Source of the DNA: Muribacter muris
Lineage (GTDB): Bacteria > Pseudomonadota > Gammaproteobacteria > Enterobacterales > Pasteurellaceae
NCBI RefSeq assembly: GCF_001038205.1
Contig: NZ_JWIZ01000023.1
Span: 1-64,000, forward strand
Length of the DNA stretch: 64,000 bases
Direction of reading: 5' to 3'
Part shown: positions 9,454 through 18,327 of the stretch, in pieces
Numbering within the stretch: the stretch's first letter is position 1
How the letters are laid out: every line of letters begins with the position of its first letter
Notes under the pieces: model-generated
What the model saw: the letters and a program-made list of their open reading frames with translations, nothing else
Databases searched by the model: none
Told to the model about the DNA's origin: nothing
Made by a program: the position numbers and the translations under genes

Positions 9454-10401
9454 ATGGAACACATTAATATCAGTTTCGTTGTCCCCGTTTACAACGTCGA
9501 AAAATACCTTGCTGCTTGCTTAGACAGCCTGCTTGCCCAAACGGTGAGTAAAGAGATCATTATTATCAATGACGGTTCAACGGATAATAGTCTGGCAGTG
9601 GCACAAGCTTATTTTGCCCGTTATGCGTGCATTTCTGTGCTGAATCAGAAAAATCAGGGCATTTCTGCGGCACGCAATGCCGGGCTGAAACTGGCAAAGG
9701 GGCGTTATGTCTATTTTGTTGATTCGGACGATTGGATTGTCGAGCCTCACCTTGACAAAATGGTGGAGATTGCCGATCAGCATAATGCCGTTTTACTTAA
9801 AGGGACGGCTTCTTATAGCTATGAAGATGGATCGGGCTGAGTGCCTTATGTTCGCCCGTTTGAATCAAAAAATATTGGCAACAATCAATATGAAATAATG
9901 ACGGGCTATCGCCATTTGCACGATATGCTCAGCCGAGATTGGCTGCCAAGTTGCTGCTTTGGCTTTTTTAATACCGAGTTTTTACGCCGGCACGGTTTGC
10001 AGTTTCGAGAAGATATAAAAATCGGTGAAGATGCCGTGTTTATGACCGAAGTGCTGACCTGCGAGCCGGAAAAAACCGTGATTGAAGTCGGACGGGTCTT
10101 TTACCATTATCGCCTACGTCCACACAGTCTGACGACCACGAAAAACGATATTGCCAAGTTAGTCAATCTGTTTGAGGTGAGCCAATTATTCATTAGTTTC
10201 TATGAAAAACAGCGTGCTGTGCAGGCGAATGAACAAATGCTGATAGACTTACAGCGTATTGCGGCAATTAACTACGGTAGTGCTTACCGATACCAATATT
10301 TGAGCTATACGCCGGAAAATAAGGCGAAAGTTCGTCATTATTTCACGCCGGAGATTATCCGTTTTATGCAGCGATTTTTGAGCTACGAAGTTATACTTTA
10401 G
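9454..10401 (+). pseudogene. Family 2 glycosyltransferase, interrupted by an in-frame TGA
   Basis: One continuous frame of 315 sense codons is broken only by TGA at 9838-9840. The first part (128 residues) has the GT2 N-terminus ISFVVPVYNVEKYLAACLDS, INDGSTDNS and the DxD-like FVDSDDW. The second part (187 codons) continues with GFFNTEFLRRHGLQF and the acceptor-side motif IGEDAVF. Such enzymes build lipo-oligosaccharide or capsule. The single stop is most simply a recent nonsense mutation, perhaps from a Trp or Arg codon; a sequencing error is possible. It is isolated between argF and macB rather than in a polysaccharide cluster. Confidence 0.8.
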
Positions 10402-10405
10402 ATGA

Positions 10406-10430
10406 AAAAGGACACGCAATGTGTCCTTTT
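10406..10430. terminator. Bidirectional terminator between the glycosyltransferase gene and macB
   Basis: AAAAGGACAC (10406-10415) and GTGTCCTTTT (10421-10430) form a perfect 10-bp stem with loop GCAAT; A- and T-rich flanks serve both strands. Confidence 0.85.
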
Positions 10431-10441
10431 ATATTGCAGAA

Positions 10442-12358
10442 TTACTCTTGTGCCAGTGCGGTAATCGGATTGAGGCGGGAGGCGTTGCGGGCGGGAATAT
10501 AGCCGAATACAATGCCGATAAGGGTAGAGCAGAGGACGGCGATTATGACGGATGAGCCGGAGAGTACCATTTTAAAGTCCGTTCCCAATGTGTTAAAGGC
10601 GAGGATAACGCCAACGGCGAGCAGAATGCCGATGACCCCGCCCAATAGGCAGATCAACATCGCTTCGATAAGAAATTGTTGCAGGATATTCCCCTGTTTT
10701 GCGCCGATCGCCATTCTCACTCCGATTTCTTTGGTGCGTTCGGTAACAGACACCAACATTATGTTCATCACGCCAATGCCGCCGACTATCAATGAAATCA
10801 AGGCAATGGACGAAATCAGCAGGGTCATTGTGTTGGTCGTGCTTTCAATGGTTTGCTTAATCGTGTCGGTGTTCATCACGAAGAAATCTTTTTTGCCGTG
10901 GCGATAGGTGAGAAAATCCGTCAGACTTTTTTCGGCGGTTTGGCTTTCCACATTATCCCGGATTTTAACGGCAATGGAATCAATGTTTTTTGCCCCTGAA
11001 ATACGTTGCATTAACGTGGTGTAGGGCGTCCAAAGATTGAGGTTACTGGACGGATTATTTGCCTGTTCTGCTACGCCGATGATCTCAAGGGGCTTCTTAT
11101 CAATTAAAATCTGCTTGCCGATTGGCTGATTGAGCTTAAGGCTTTTTTGCGTATTCGGGTCGATCACGATCACCTGTGCCGCTCTGTGTACTTCGTCCGG
11201 ATTAAACAATCGCCCGTCCCGTAATTTAATTCCCCGTACGTCAAAATACTGTTCGCCTACGCCGTTGATTTGACCGGTAACGGCGATATTGCCGGCAATA
11301 ATAGTGCCGCTATGCATACTGTTTGGGGTAACGCTTTCGATATAACGTTGTTGGGCGAGTGCCGAGACATCGCCGATAGTGAGATTTTTGGTTAAATTCG
11401 CCCGCCGATCACCAAATCCCGTGCCGTTAAAAATGCTCATCGTATTTGTCCCCAAGCTATTGATATTCGATAAGATCTGCTGTTGAGAGCCTTTTCCCAA
11501 CGCCACTACCGAAATGACGGACGCTATGCCGATGATAATGCCCAACATTGTCAGCAAGGCACGCAACTTATGCGCCATAATCGCACTGGTCGCCATTTTA
11601 AAAGATTCGTATAGTTGATCCCAAAGCCGTGGTGAACGGTGTGGTGCGTCAGCAGTCGCAGGCGGCGTGTTTAACGGTTTTTGCCGTTCGTCCCGCAAAA
11701 TTTCGCCGTCTTTAATTTCAATGACCCGTTGTGCGTGGGCGGCAATATTCGGATCGTGAGTTACCAAAATTAAGGTATGCCCCTCTTGGTGCAGGCTTTG
11801 TAAGGTCGCCATTACTGTTTCGCCGCTGTGGGAATCTAGCGCCCCTGTCGGTTCATCGGCAAGGATAATATCACCGCCGTTCATCAACGCCCGTGCAATG
11901 CTGACCCGTTGTTGCTGCCCGCCGGAAAGTTGGTTCGGCTTGTGATGCAGTTTGTCGCCCAGCCCCAGCTTCTCTAGCAAAATTTTTGCTTTTTCTAACC
12001 GCTTGTGTTTTTCAACACCGGCATAAATTGCTGGTAAGGCGACATTCTCTAACGCTGTGAGGCTGGATAACAGATTGTAACGTTGGAAAATAAAGCCAAA
12101 TTGTTGGCGGCGTAGTTGGGAAAGTTGATCGCCGGAGAGCTGTTGCGTTTCTGTGCCGTTGATTTTATAAGAGCCGTCCGAGGCGGTATCGAGGCAGCCG
12201 AGAATATTCATCAAGGTCGATTTCCCCGAACCCGATGCGCCGATAATCGCAACAAAATCCCCTTTTTCGATGGTTAAACGGATATTTTTGAGAATGTGGG
12301 TCGGCGATTCGGCACTGCCGACCCATTTATTCAGTTGTGAAATTTCAATCAGTTTCAT
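10442..12358 (-). CDS. macB: MacB-type ABC transporter, fused ATPase-permease
   Basis: Inner-membrane component of a tripartite efflux system for macrolides, lipopeptides or other envelope substrates. From ATG 12358 the product has 638 residues, close to the family norm. Walker [10 protein letters not shown] is at 40-48, followed by [15 protein letters not shown], the first membrane helix near 270-292 ([19 protein letters not shown]), a periplasmic MacB-core domain and three C-terminal helices. A longer in-frame upstream extension (to 12454) is not part of the family. The adaptor macA is not adjacent. The gene follows cpxA on the same strand across a hairpin built from two uptake signals. Confidence 0.93.
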   Translation of the reverse strand: MKLIEISQLNKWVGSAESPTHILKNIRLTIEKGDFVAIIGASGSGKSTLMNILGCLDTASDGSYKINGTETQQLSGDQLSQLRRQQFGFIFQRYNLLSSLTALENVALPAIYAGVEKHKRLEKAKILLEKLGLGDKLHHKPNQLSGGQQQRVSIARALMNGGDIILADEPTGALDSHSGETVMATLQSLHQEGHTLILVTHDPNIAAHAQRVIEIKDGEILRDERQKPLNTPPATADAPHRSPRLWDQLYESFKMATSAIMAHKLRALLTMLGIIIGIASVISVVALGKGSQQQILSNINSLGTNTMSIFNGTGFGDRRANLTKNLTIGDVSALAQQRYIESVTPNSMHSGTIIAGNIAVTGQINGVGEQYFDVRGIKLRDGRLFNPDEVHRAAQVIVIDPNTQKSLKLNQPIGKQILIDKKPLEIIGVAEQANNPSSNLNLWTPYTTLMQRISGAKNIDSIAVKIRDNVESQTAEKSLTDFLTYRHGKKDFFVMNTDTIKQTIESTTNTMTLLISSIALISLIVGGIGVMNIMLVSVTERTKEIGVRMAIGAKQGNILQQFLIEAMLICLLGGVIGILLAVGVILAFNTLGTDFKMVLSGSSVIIAVLCSTLIGIVFGYIPARNASRLNPITALAQE

Positions 12359-12417
12359 TATTTCCGAGAAAATTAAAATGGGTGAATGATGGACAGATAC
12401 GGGCAAGGTTGGTTCAA

Positions 12418-12461
12418 CAAGCGGTTGGTTTTGCAAAAAAACGAACAAAACCAACCGCTTG
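12418..12461 (-). terminator. Uptake-signal dyad, likely terminator after cpxA
   Basis: CAAGCGGTTGGTTTT (12418-12432) pairs perfectly with AAAACCAACCGCTTG (12447-12461) around a 14-base loop. It begins 7 bases beyond the cpxA stop and precedes macB. Inverted uptake signals serving as terminators are a known habit of Pasteurellaceae. Confidence 0.7.
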
Positions 12462-12467
12462 CAAGTA

Positions 12468-13847
12468 TTATTCTAACCAAAGCGGTAGTTGAATTTTAAC
12501 CTTCAAACCGCCCATTTCGCTCTTTTCAGCGGACACCGTGCCTCGATGTTGTTGGATAGCGTTGGCAACGATTGCCAAGCCTAAGCCCGTGCCGCCCGTT
12601 TGTCTGGCTCGATCTTCTTCCACCCGATAAAACGGGCGGAAAATTTCGGTGTATTGGCTGTCCGGTACGCCGGCACCGTTGTCGTCAATGGTGATAAAGA
12701 GATTTTTTTGGTCGAGGTAAATCGTTACTTTGACCGTTGTCGCTGTGTATTTTTTCGCATTGCGGATCACATTTTCCACCGCACTGGCTAACATTGCCAC
12801 ATTGCCGTTAATGAAATAGCGTTCCGGGTGGACGATACGTTGGCTCACAAACAAGGTTAATTCATTTTGTTCTAGTTCAAATTGGGCATCTGCCAACACA
12901 TCTTCCCAAATTTTAGCAATGGGAAAAATTTCCCGTTTTAAGTGGTGGTTGGCTTGGTTGCGGGAGAGCATCAGCAGATCGTGGATCATTGTGTCGAGCT
13001 TTTGAATTTCCCCTTCAATGCGTGTGATCTCACTGGATTCACCGTTGCGGCGGCGTAACAGTGAGAGCGCAAGTTGCATTCGGGTCAGCGGCGTTTTCAA
13101 CTCGTGGGAAATATCCGAAAGCAGCCGTTGTTGGTAGCCGGTTAATCGCTGTAAGGCGGTGATCATTTGGTTGAAACTTTTGCCGACTTGACGGAGTTCC
13201 ATAATGCCTTCCTGCTCAAGTTGCGGGTTGGTGGTTAAATTACCGGTTGCCACAGCGTTGGCACTAAGGCGTAATTTTTTCACCGGTTTGGCAATACGGC
13301 GGGAGAGCCAAAGCATAATCGGGGTGCTGACGATCAGTAGCAGCAAAATCATCATCCACGGCGAGTCAAACATATAGTTGATGAAATCACGTTGCGGGCT
13401 GACTTTTTGCACAAAATATTGGTAATAGTTGCGGGTATCCGATTTGATGAAAAACGGGCCGTAAAATTCAAATTTACCAAAACGGCGTTGGAGCGGCTCG
13501 GCAGGGCTATTCGCTTTATAGATGAAGGCTTGTAGTGCATTGAGGTGCTGTTTGTTCACGCCAACCAAGCGGTTTGATCCCTGTTCTAAGAGAATAATAT
13601 CAAAGCGGTTGGGGGTAGTAACCGATAAGTTTTTCTGAAAAATATCATCAAGGTTGTAATGCTCTTCGGTATAGCGGCTTTCTTCTTCAAAATAGAGACG
13701 TTTGCCTAGCTCAATATGATTAAATACCCGTGCATCAAAATTCGGCAAAACAAGGGCAATCGCAAATACTGTGGCGATAATAATCATAAAGGAGAGAAAA
13801 ATTTGGTAGGCAAGATAGTTTCTTAAATTTCGGATTTTGTTTAGCAT
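12468..13847 (-). CDS. cpxA: Envelope-stress sensor histidine kinase CpxA
   Basis: 459-residue inner-membrane kinase of the Cpx response. Order: N-terminal membrane helix at about 13-35, periplasmic sensor region, second helix at about 163-183, HAMP linker (RRIAKPVKKLRLSANAV), H-box SDISHELKTPLTRM with the phosphorylated His near residue 248, then N, G1 (DNGAGVP) and G2 (GGTGLGLAI) ATP-binding boxes. It is downstream of cpxR on the same strand but separated from it by a terminator-like hairpin at 13871-13892. Confidence 0.94.
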   Translation of the reverse strand: MLNKIRNLRNYLAYQIFLSFMIIIATVFAIALVLPNFDARVFNHIELGKRLYFEEESRYTEEHYNLDDIFQKNLSVTTPNRFDIILLEQGSNRLVGVNKQHLNALQAFIYKANSPAEPLQRRFGKFEFYGPFFIKSDTRNYYQYFVQKVSPQRDFINYMFDSPWMMILLLLIVSTPIMLWLSRRIAKPVKKLRLSANAVATGNLTTNPQLEQEGIMELRQVGKSFNQMITALQRLTGYQQRLLSDISHELKTPLTRMQLALSLLRRRNGESSEITRIEGEIQKLDTMIHDLLMLSRNQANHHLKREIFPIAKIWEDVLADAQFELEQNELTLFVSQRIVHPERYFINGNVAMLASAVENVIRNAKKYTATTVKVTIYLDQKNLFITIDDNGAGVPDSQYTEIFRPFYRVEEDRARQTGGTGLGLAIVANAIQQHRGTVSAEKSEMGGLKVKIQLPLWLE

Positions 13848-13865
13848 TGTTCTTCCCGTTAAATG

Positions 13866-13892
13866 AAAAAATCCCCCACAACTGTGAGGGAT
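13866..13892 (-). terminator. Hairpin with T-run between cpxR and cpxA
   Basis: ATCCCCCAC (13871-13879) pairs with GTGAGGGAT (13884-13892) with one mismatch and a 4-base loop. On the reverse strand it is followed by TTTTTT. It would partly uncouple cpxA from cpxR. Confidence 0.65.
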
Positions 13893-13905
13893 TACGCAAA
13901 ACCGA

Positions 13906-14628
13906 TTATTGCTCGGTAACTAACAAATAACCACGACTCCGCAAGGTTTTGAACCAAGGCAGGTTATCGTTGCGTTCCGGTAATTTTTTACGCAGATTAG
14001 AAATATGCATATCAATCGCCCGGTCGTAAGGGGTGAGCCGTTTGCCAAGAATTTCAAGGCTAAGTAATTCACGGGATAAAATTTGCCCCGGATGGCGCAT
14101 TAGCATTTGCAATAGTGCAAATTCCGTGCCGGTGAGATCCAAATCCCGCCCCTCAAACATTGCCTGCTGACGGCCGGGGTGAAGTTGCACACCGCCAAAT
14201 TGCAATAATTTGCGATCTTCGTAAACACTCTCGGGAAGTGTATCTAAATTGAGCGGTTTGGCTGAATTGACGGTGCGGCGTAAAATCGCTTTAATACGGG
14301 CAACCAATTCACGATCATTAAACGGTTTTGGCAGGTAATCGTCCGCCCCCAGCTCTAAGCCCAGTACCCGATCGATTTCATCGTCTCTGGCGCTCAACAT
14401 TAACACCGGCGTGTTATATTTTTGACGCACTTGTTTTAAGGTTTCAATCCCGTTGAGAACCGGCATCATTACGTCCAGTAAAATCAGATCGTAGCTTTGT
14501 AATTTTAGCTCTTCAAGAGCATCTTGACCGTTATGAACGGTATGCACCTTAAAGCCTTCGAGAGAAAGTAATTCGGCAAGTAACTCGGTAAGATCAACAT
14601 CATCATCAACTAATAAAATTTTTGGCAT
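13906..14628 (-). CDS. cpxR: Envelope-stress response regulator CpxR
   Basis: OmpR-family DNA-binding response regulator phosphorylated by CpxA. The 240 residues contain the receiver acidic pocket D8-D10, phospho-acceptor D52 (LLDVMMP) and K in YLPKPFNDRELVARI, then a winged-helix domain ending in TLRSRGYLLV. Closely matches E. coli CpxR, including LGKRLTPYDRAIDMHISNLRKKLP. Two GTAAA half-sites lie upstream on the reverse strand (complements at 14682-14686 and 14709-14713), but their 27-base spacing is not the usual CpxR box. Confidence 0.95.
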   Translation of the reverse strand: MPKILLVDDDVDLTELLAELLSLEGFKVHTVHNGQDALEELKLQSYDLILLDVMMPVLNGIETLKQVRQKYNTPVLMLSARDDEIDRVLGLELGADDYLPKPFNDRELVARIKAILRRTVNSAKPLNLDTLPESVYEDRKLLQFGGVQLHPGRQQAMFEGRDLDLTGTEFALLQMLMRHPGQILSRELLSLEILGKRLTPYDRAIDMHISNLRKKLPERNDNLPWFKTLRSRGYLLVTEQ

Positions 14629-14727
14629 AGCTGTTTTTCCTATTCCACTGCGTTTGTTTTTTAAACATTTGCTCGGGTATCTTTACATAAGCAAATCCAT
14701 TCGGCTACTTTACCGAATTTTGTCAAT

Positions 14728-15510
14728 TTATTCTATATTTTTTATTTGATTCCACAGAAAATCAAGTTCTTGAAGCGTACAATCTTGAGGTAATTTCCCT
14801 TGTGATTTCAAGATCTTCTCAATTTGTCTGAAACGGTTTTCAAATTTTACATTGGCATTGCGTAAGCCGGTTTCTGCGTCAAGTTTGTGATGACGGCATA
14901 AATTCACCGTAGCAAACAGCAAATCGCCCAATTCTTCTGCCAGTTTAGCTGAGACTATCGGCGATTGCGCTAACTCGGCTTTGACTTCCTGCAACTCTTC
15001 TTCCACTTTGGCTAAAACATCATTGGGGTTATCCCAATCAAAGCCGACCTTCGCACAGCGTTTTTGCAATTTATGGGCACGGGTGAGTGCAGGGAGTGCA
15101 AAGGGTAAATCATCAAGAATAGATGCTTGCTCACGGTGTTTCGCCTCGTTAGCCTTTTGTGCTTCCCAGTTTTGCAAGGCTTCTTCGCCGCTTTGGGCGG
15201 TTTTATCACCGAACACGTGCGGATGGCGATAAATCAGCTTGTCGTGAATATCGCTTAGTACGTCATAAAAGCTAAATGTTCCCTCTTCTTGTGCTAATTG
15301 GCTAAGAAATACCACTTGTAACAGCAAATCGCCGAGTTCTTCCCGTAATGCACGGCGATCGTTGGTGTGAATGGCTTCAGCGACTTCATAGGTTTCTTCC
15401 AATAAACAGGGTAGCATTGAGTCAAAGGTTTGCTGGATATCCCACGGGCAGCCGGTTTTTGGATCACGTAGTTTCGCCACCACGTCAAGAAATTGGTCAA
15501 TTGTTGTCAT
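14728..15510 (-). CDS. mazG: Nucleoside triphosphate pyrophosphohydrolase MazG
   Basis: House-cleaning enzyme that hydrolyses (d)NTPs to the monophosphates and pyrophosphate. The 260-residue product carries two MazG repeats, each with an acidic Mg-binding helix: EETYEVAEAI ... EELGDLLLQVVF in the first and EEELQEVKAEL ... EELGDLLFATVN in the second. ATG 15510 (MTTIDQFLDVV) is chosen because GAGGGG lies just upstream and it fits the family N-terminus; the longer open frame to 15579 lacks such support. It is divergent from pepP. Confidence 0.93.
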   Translation of the reverse strand: MTTIDQFLDVVAKLRDPKTGCPWDIQQTFDSMLPCLLEETYEVAEAIHTNDRRALREELGDLLLQVVFLSQLAQEEGTFSFYDVLSDIHDKLIYRHPHVFGDKTAQSGEEALQNWEAQKANEAKHREQASILDDLPFALPALTRAHKLQKRCAKVGFDWDNPNDVLAKVEEELQEVKAELAQSPIVSAKLAEELGDLLFATVNLCRHHKLDAETGLRNANVKFENRFRQIEKILKSQGKLPQDCTLQELDFLWNQIKNIE

Positions 15511-15586
15511 TGTTATCCCCTCAATGTAAAGAAGCCTATTTTGGCGTTGTCGGCTGAATTTGTCTATGAAATTTGTCAATTTATTG

Positions 15587-15595
15587 TGCTAGAAT
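15587..15595 (+). promoter_or_regulatory. Extended -10 promoter candidate for pepP
   Basis: TGCTAGAAT, an extended -10 (TG-N-TAGAAT), ends 31 bases before the pepP ATG. The -35 region is poor, as is common for extended -10 promoters. Confidence 0.45.
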
Positions 15596-15626
15596 TTCAC
15601 CACTCTCACTTAACCGGATCATTGAT

Positions 15627-16940
15627 ATGGATTTAACCTACCTACAAAAACTCCCGCAAGCTGAATTTAGCGCCCGCCGCCAGCGTCTTTTTGAGCAAAT
15701 GCAAGATAACACTGCCTTGATTGTGTTTACCGAAACGGAAAAACGGCGTAATAGCGACTGCGATTATCTGTTCCGCCCCGATAGCTATTTTTGGTATCTG
15801 ACCGGATTTGGCGAACCGCAAGCCGCTTTGCTGCTCATCAAAACGGCAGGGCAGTGCCGAAGTCTGCTGTTTTTACGCTCGAAAGATCCGCTAATGGAAA
15901 CGTGGAACGGTCGCCGATTGGGCGTAGAGAATGCGCCAACGGCATTAGCGATAGATGAAGCCTTTGATATTGCCGATATTGAAACAGTGTTTGCAAAAAA
16001 ATTGGCAAATCTGACCGCCTGCTATGTTGCCGAAGGTATGCAAGAATGGGGGGATAAGATAGTGTCTGCCGCATTCACACTCGCTCAAAATAGAGATTGT
16101 CAGCGGCTTGATTGGCGGCCGATCCTGTCGGAAATGCGTTTAATCAAATCCGAAAATGAAGTGGCACTCCTGCAACAAGCGTGCCAAATTTCCGCCCTTG
16201 CCCATCTGCGGGCGATGAAAACCACCCGTCCGAACCGCTATGAAATGGAGATTGAAGGGGAAATTCAGTATGAATTTTCACGTTTCGGGGCAAGGTTCGC
16301 CTCCTATAATCAAATTGTCGCCAGCGGTGAAAATGCCTGTATTTTGCACTATAACGAGAACGATCAAATCTTAAAAGACGGCGACTTATTGCTGATTGAT
16401 GCCGGTGCGGAATTTGCAATGTATGCCGGTGATATTACCCGTACCATTCCGATTAACGGCAAATTTAATACGGCACAACGGGAAATTTATCAGCTCGTAT
16501 TAGATGCAATGAAAGCGGCAGTGAAATTATTAGTGCCAAACAGTTCGATTAAAGTGGCGAACGATTGTGCCATACGGATAATGACGGAAGGATTAGTGCG
16601 TCTGGGCATTTTAAACGGCGATGTTGATAGGCTGATTGAAGAAAAAGCCTACCGCCAATTCTATATGCACGGGCTGGGGCATTGGCTCGGCTTAGATGTC
16701 CACGATGTCGGTGATTACGGCGTAGAGCGGGATCGTCCGTTACAAATCGGAATGGTGTTAACCGTTGAGCCGGGGCTTTATATTCCGAGCGATGCCGATG
16801 TGCCGCCGCAATATAAAGGGATAGGCGTGCGGATTGAAGATAATTTGCTCATCACCGAATACGGCAATAAAAATTTAACCTCAGCAGCCCCGAAAGAGAT
16901 CGCCGAGATCGAAGCCATAATAGCAGACAGCCGTCTTTAA
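15627..16940 (+). CDS. pepP: Xaa-Pro aminopeptidase
   Basis: Cytoplasmic metallopeptidase that removes an N-terminal residue preceding proline. The 437-residue protein has the aminopeptidase P N-terminal domain and the pita-bread catalytic domain. Metal ligands are recognisable: two Asp in LLIDAGAEFAMYAGDITRT, His in HGLGHWLGLDVHDVG, Glu in TVEPGLYI and Glu in GVRIEDNLLI. ATG 15627 (MDLTYLQKLPQAEF) is preferred over an in-frame TTG at 15573, which overlaps the likely promoter. It is followed by serC. Confidence 0.95.
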   Translation: MDLTYLQKLPQAEFSARRQRLFEQMQDNTALIVFTETEKRRNSDCDYLFRPDSYFWYLTGFGEPQAALLLIKTAGQCRSLLFLRSKDPLMETWNGRRLGVENAPTALAIDEAFDIADIETVFAKKLANLTACYVAEGMQEWGDKIVSAAFTLAQNRDCQRLDWRPILSEMRLIKSENEVALLQQACQISALAHLRAMKTTRPNRYEMEIEGEIQYEFSRFGARFASYNQIVASGENACILHYNENDQILKDGDLLLIDAGAEFAMYAGDITRTIPINGKFNTAQREIYQLVLDAMKAAVKLLVPNSSIKVANDCAIRIMTEGLVRLGILNGDVDRLIEEKAYRQFYMHGLGHWLGLDVHDVGDYGVERDRPLQIGMVLTVEPGLYIPSDADVPPQYKGIGVRIEDNLLITEYGNKNLTSAAPKEIAEIEAIIADSRL

Positions 16941-16996
16941 CCGCTCCGCCTTTTTGGTTAGAATAAATTTTTCTATGTTATGGAAGGACAAACACA

Positions 16997-18082
16997 ATGA
17001 CCCAAGTATTTAATTTCAGTGCCGGCCCGGCAATGATGCCGAAAGCCGTTTTAGAGCAAGCTCAACAAGAGTTACTTAACTGGCAAGATCAACACACCTC
17101 TGTGATGGAAGTCAGCCACCGTGGCAAACTGTTTATGGAAATGATCACCCAAGCCGAACAGGATTTTCGCCAACTTTACGCAATTCCCGATAATTACAAA
17201 ATTCTCTTTCTCCAAGGCGGAGCAAGGGGACAATTCGCTGCTATCCCAATGAATTTGCTCAATAAAAAGGGCAAAGCGCTCTACCTTAACGGCGGACATT
17301 GGTCGGCAACGGCAGCCAAAGAGGCTCGTCTGTTCGGCGATATTGATGAAATAGATATTTTAGAACAGGACGAAACACTGCAAGTTAAAGCCTTAGATTT
17401 GCGTGACATTGCCACGCAATACGACTATGTTCACTACTGCCCGAACGAAACGATTAGTGGTGTAGAGATCTTTGATATTCCGGACGTGGGCGATACGCCG
17501 TTAGTGGCGGATATGTCGTCTAATATTCTCTCCCGTGAAATCGACATCAACAAATTCGGTTTAATTTATGCCGGCGCGCAAAAAAATCTGGGACCGGCGG
17601 GGATCACGATTGTTATTGTGCGTGAAGATTTAATCGGCAATGCCCGCCCTGCGACGCCGTCTATTTGGAATTATGCAGTACAAAGCAAAAGCGACTCGAT
17701 GATCAACACACCGCCGACATTCGCATGGTATTTGTGTTCGCTTGTCTTCAAGCACCTTTTAGCATTGGGCGGAGTGAAAGCGGTAGAGCAGCGGAATATC
17801 GCCAAAGCCGACTTGCTCTATCAATATCTCGATCAAAGCGGGTTTTACCGTAACAAAGTCGCCAAAGCCAATCGTTCATTAATGAACGTTACCTTTACCA
17901 CCGACAATGACGAGTTAAATGCAAAATTTGTCGCTGAAGCGACCGCTTGCGGCTTACAAGCCTTAAAAGGTCATAAAGTGCTGGGCGGAATGCGAGCCTC
18001 TATCTACAACGCAATGCCGATTGAAGGGGTCGAAGCGTTAATTGCGTTTATGCGGAAATTTGAGGCTGAAAATAGAGGGTAG
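16997..18082 (+). CDS. serC: Phosphoserine aminotransferase
   Basis: PLP enzyme of serine biosynthesis that also acts in pyridoxal phosphate synthesis. The 361 residues start with the family's FNFSAGPAMMPKAVLEQA. The PLP lysine is in GLIYAGAQKNLGPAG. Strong GGAAGGA precedes ATG 16997. In many Pasteurellaceae and enterobacteria serC sits near aroA and/or hisC; here a urea-transporter gene and a miniature element lie between serC and hisC-aroA. Confidence 0.96.
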   Translation: MTQVFNFSAGPAMMPKAVLEQAQQELLNWQDQHTSVMEVSHRGKLFMEMITQAEQDFRQLYAIPDNYKILFLQGGARGQFAAIPMNLLNKKGKALYLNGGHWSATAAKEARLFGDIDEIDILEQDETLQVKALDLRDIATQYDYVHYCPNETISGVEIFDIPDVGDTPLVADMSSNILSREIDINKFGLIYAGAQKNLGPAGITIVIVREDLIGNARPATPSIWNYAVQSKSDSMINTPPTFAWYLCSLVFKHLLALGGVKAVEQRNIAKADLLYQYLDQSGFYRNKVAKANRSLMNVTFTTDNDELNAKFVAEATACGLQALKGHKVLGGMRASIYNAMPIEGVEALIAFMRKFEAENRG

Positions 18083-18086
18083 TCTA

Positions 18087-18299
18087 GTGAGATCCTGTCA
18101 AAAATTAACAATATTATGTAGCAGTTGAACAAAGTTGTTTTTTGTTTGCTTGTAGGGACACACTGCGTGTGTCCGGATTTTAACCTATTGAAATAATTTG
18201 ATTTTTATAAAGGGCACACGCAGTGTGTCCTTACATTCCGTTAAAATGTCTATTTTTGTGCATTTGCTACATAATACCGAAAAATTAACAGGATCTCAC
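18087..18299. other. Hairpin split by element insertion (reconstructed serC/utp terminator)
   Basis: GTGAGATCCTGT (18087-18098) and its exact complement ACAGGATCTCAC (18288-18299) flank the miniature element. If the element and one copy of the flanking direct repeat AAAAATTAACA are removed, the two arms fall 9 bases apart and form a perfect 12-bp hairpin between the convergent genes serC and the urea transporter. There is no strong T-run, so a terminator role is inferred from position. Confidence 0.6.
18111..18279 (+). mobile_element. Miniature inverted-repeat element, copy A
   Basis: Non-coding element of about 169 bp with ends ATATTATGTAGCAG and CTACATAATACCG; the inner TATTATGTAGCA is a terminal inverted repeat. 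It contains two facing palindromic motifs, GGACACACTGCGTGTGTCC (18156-18174) and the reverse orientation at 18212-18230. An 11-bp direct repeat AAAAATTAACA flanks it exactly (18100-18110 and 18280-18290), as expected for a target-site duplication. Copy B at 21881-22051 is over 90% similar and inverted; one end of a third copy is at 1-27. No transposase is encoded. Confidence 0.8.
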
Positions 18300-18327
18300 C
18301 ACTTGTTAGTGATTGTATTCTAATAAC

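Noticed and set aside
9838-9840. TGA read as selenocysteine in the glycosyltransferase gene
   Set aside because: GT2 glycosyltransferases are not selenoproteins and no SECIS-like hairpin was evident just downstream; a nonsense mutation is simpler.
14682-14713. CpxR box upstream of cpxR
   Set aside because: Two GTAAA half-sites exist on the reverse strand but are 27 bases apart, not the expected short spacing.
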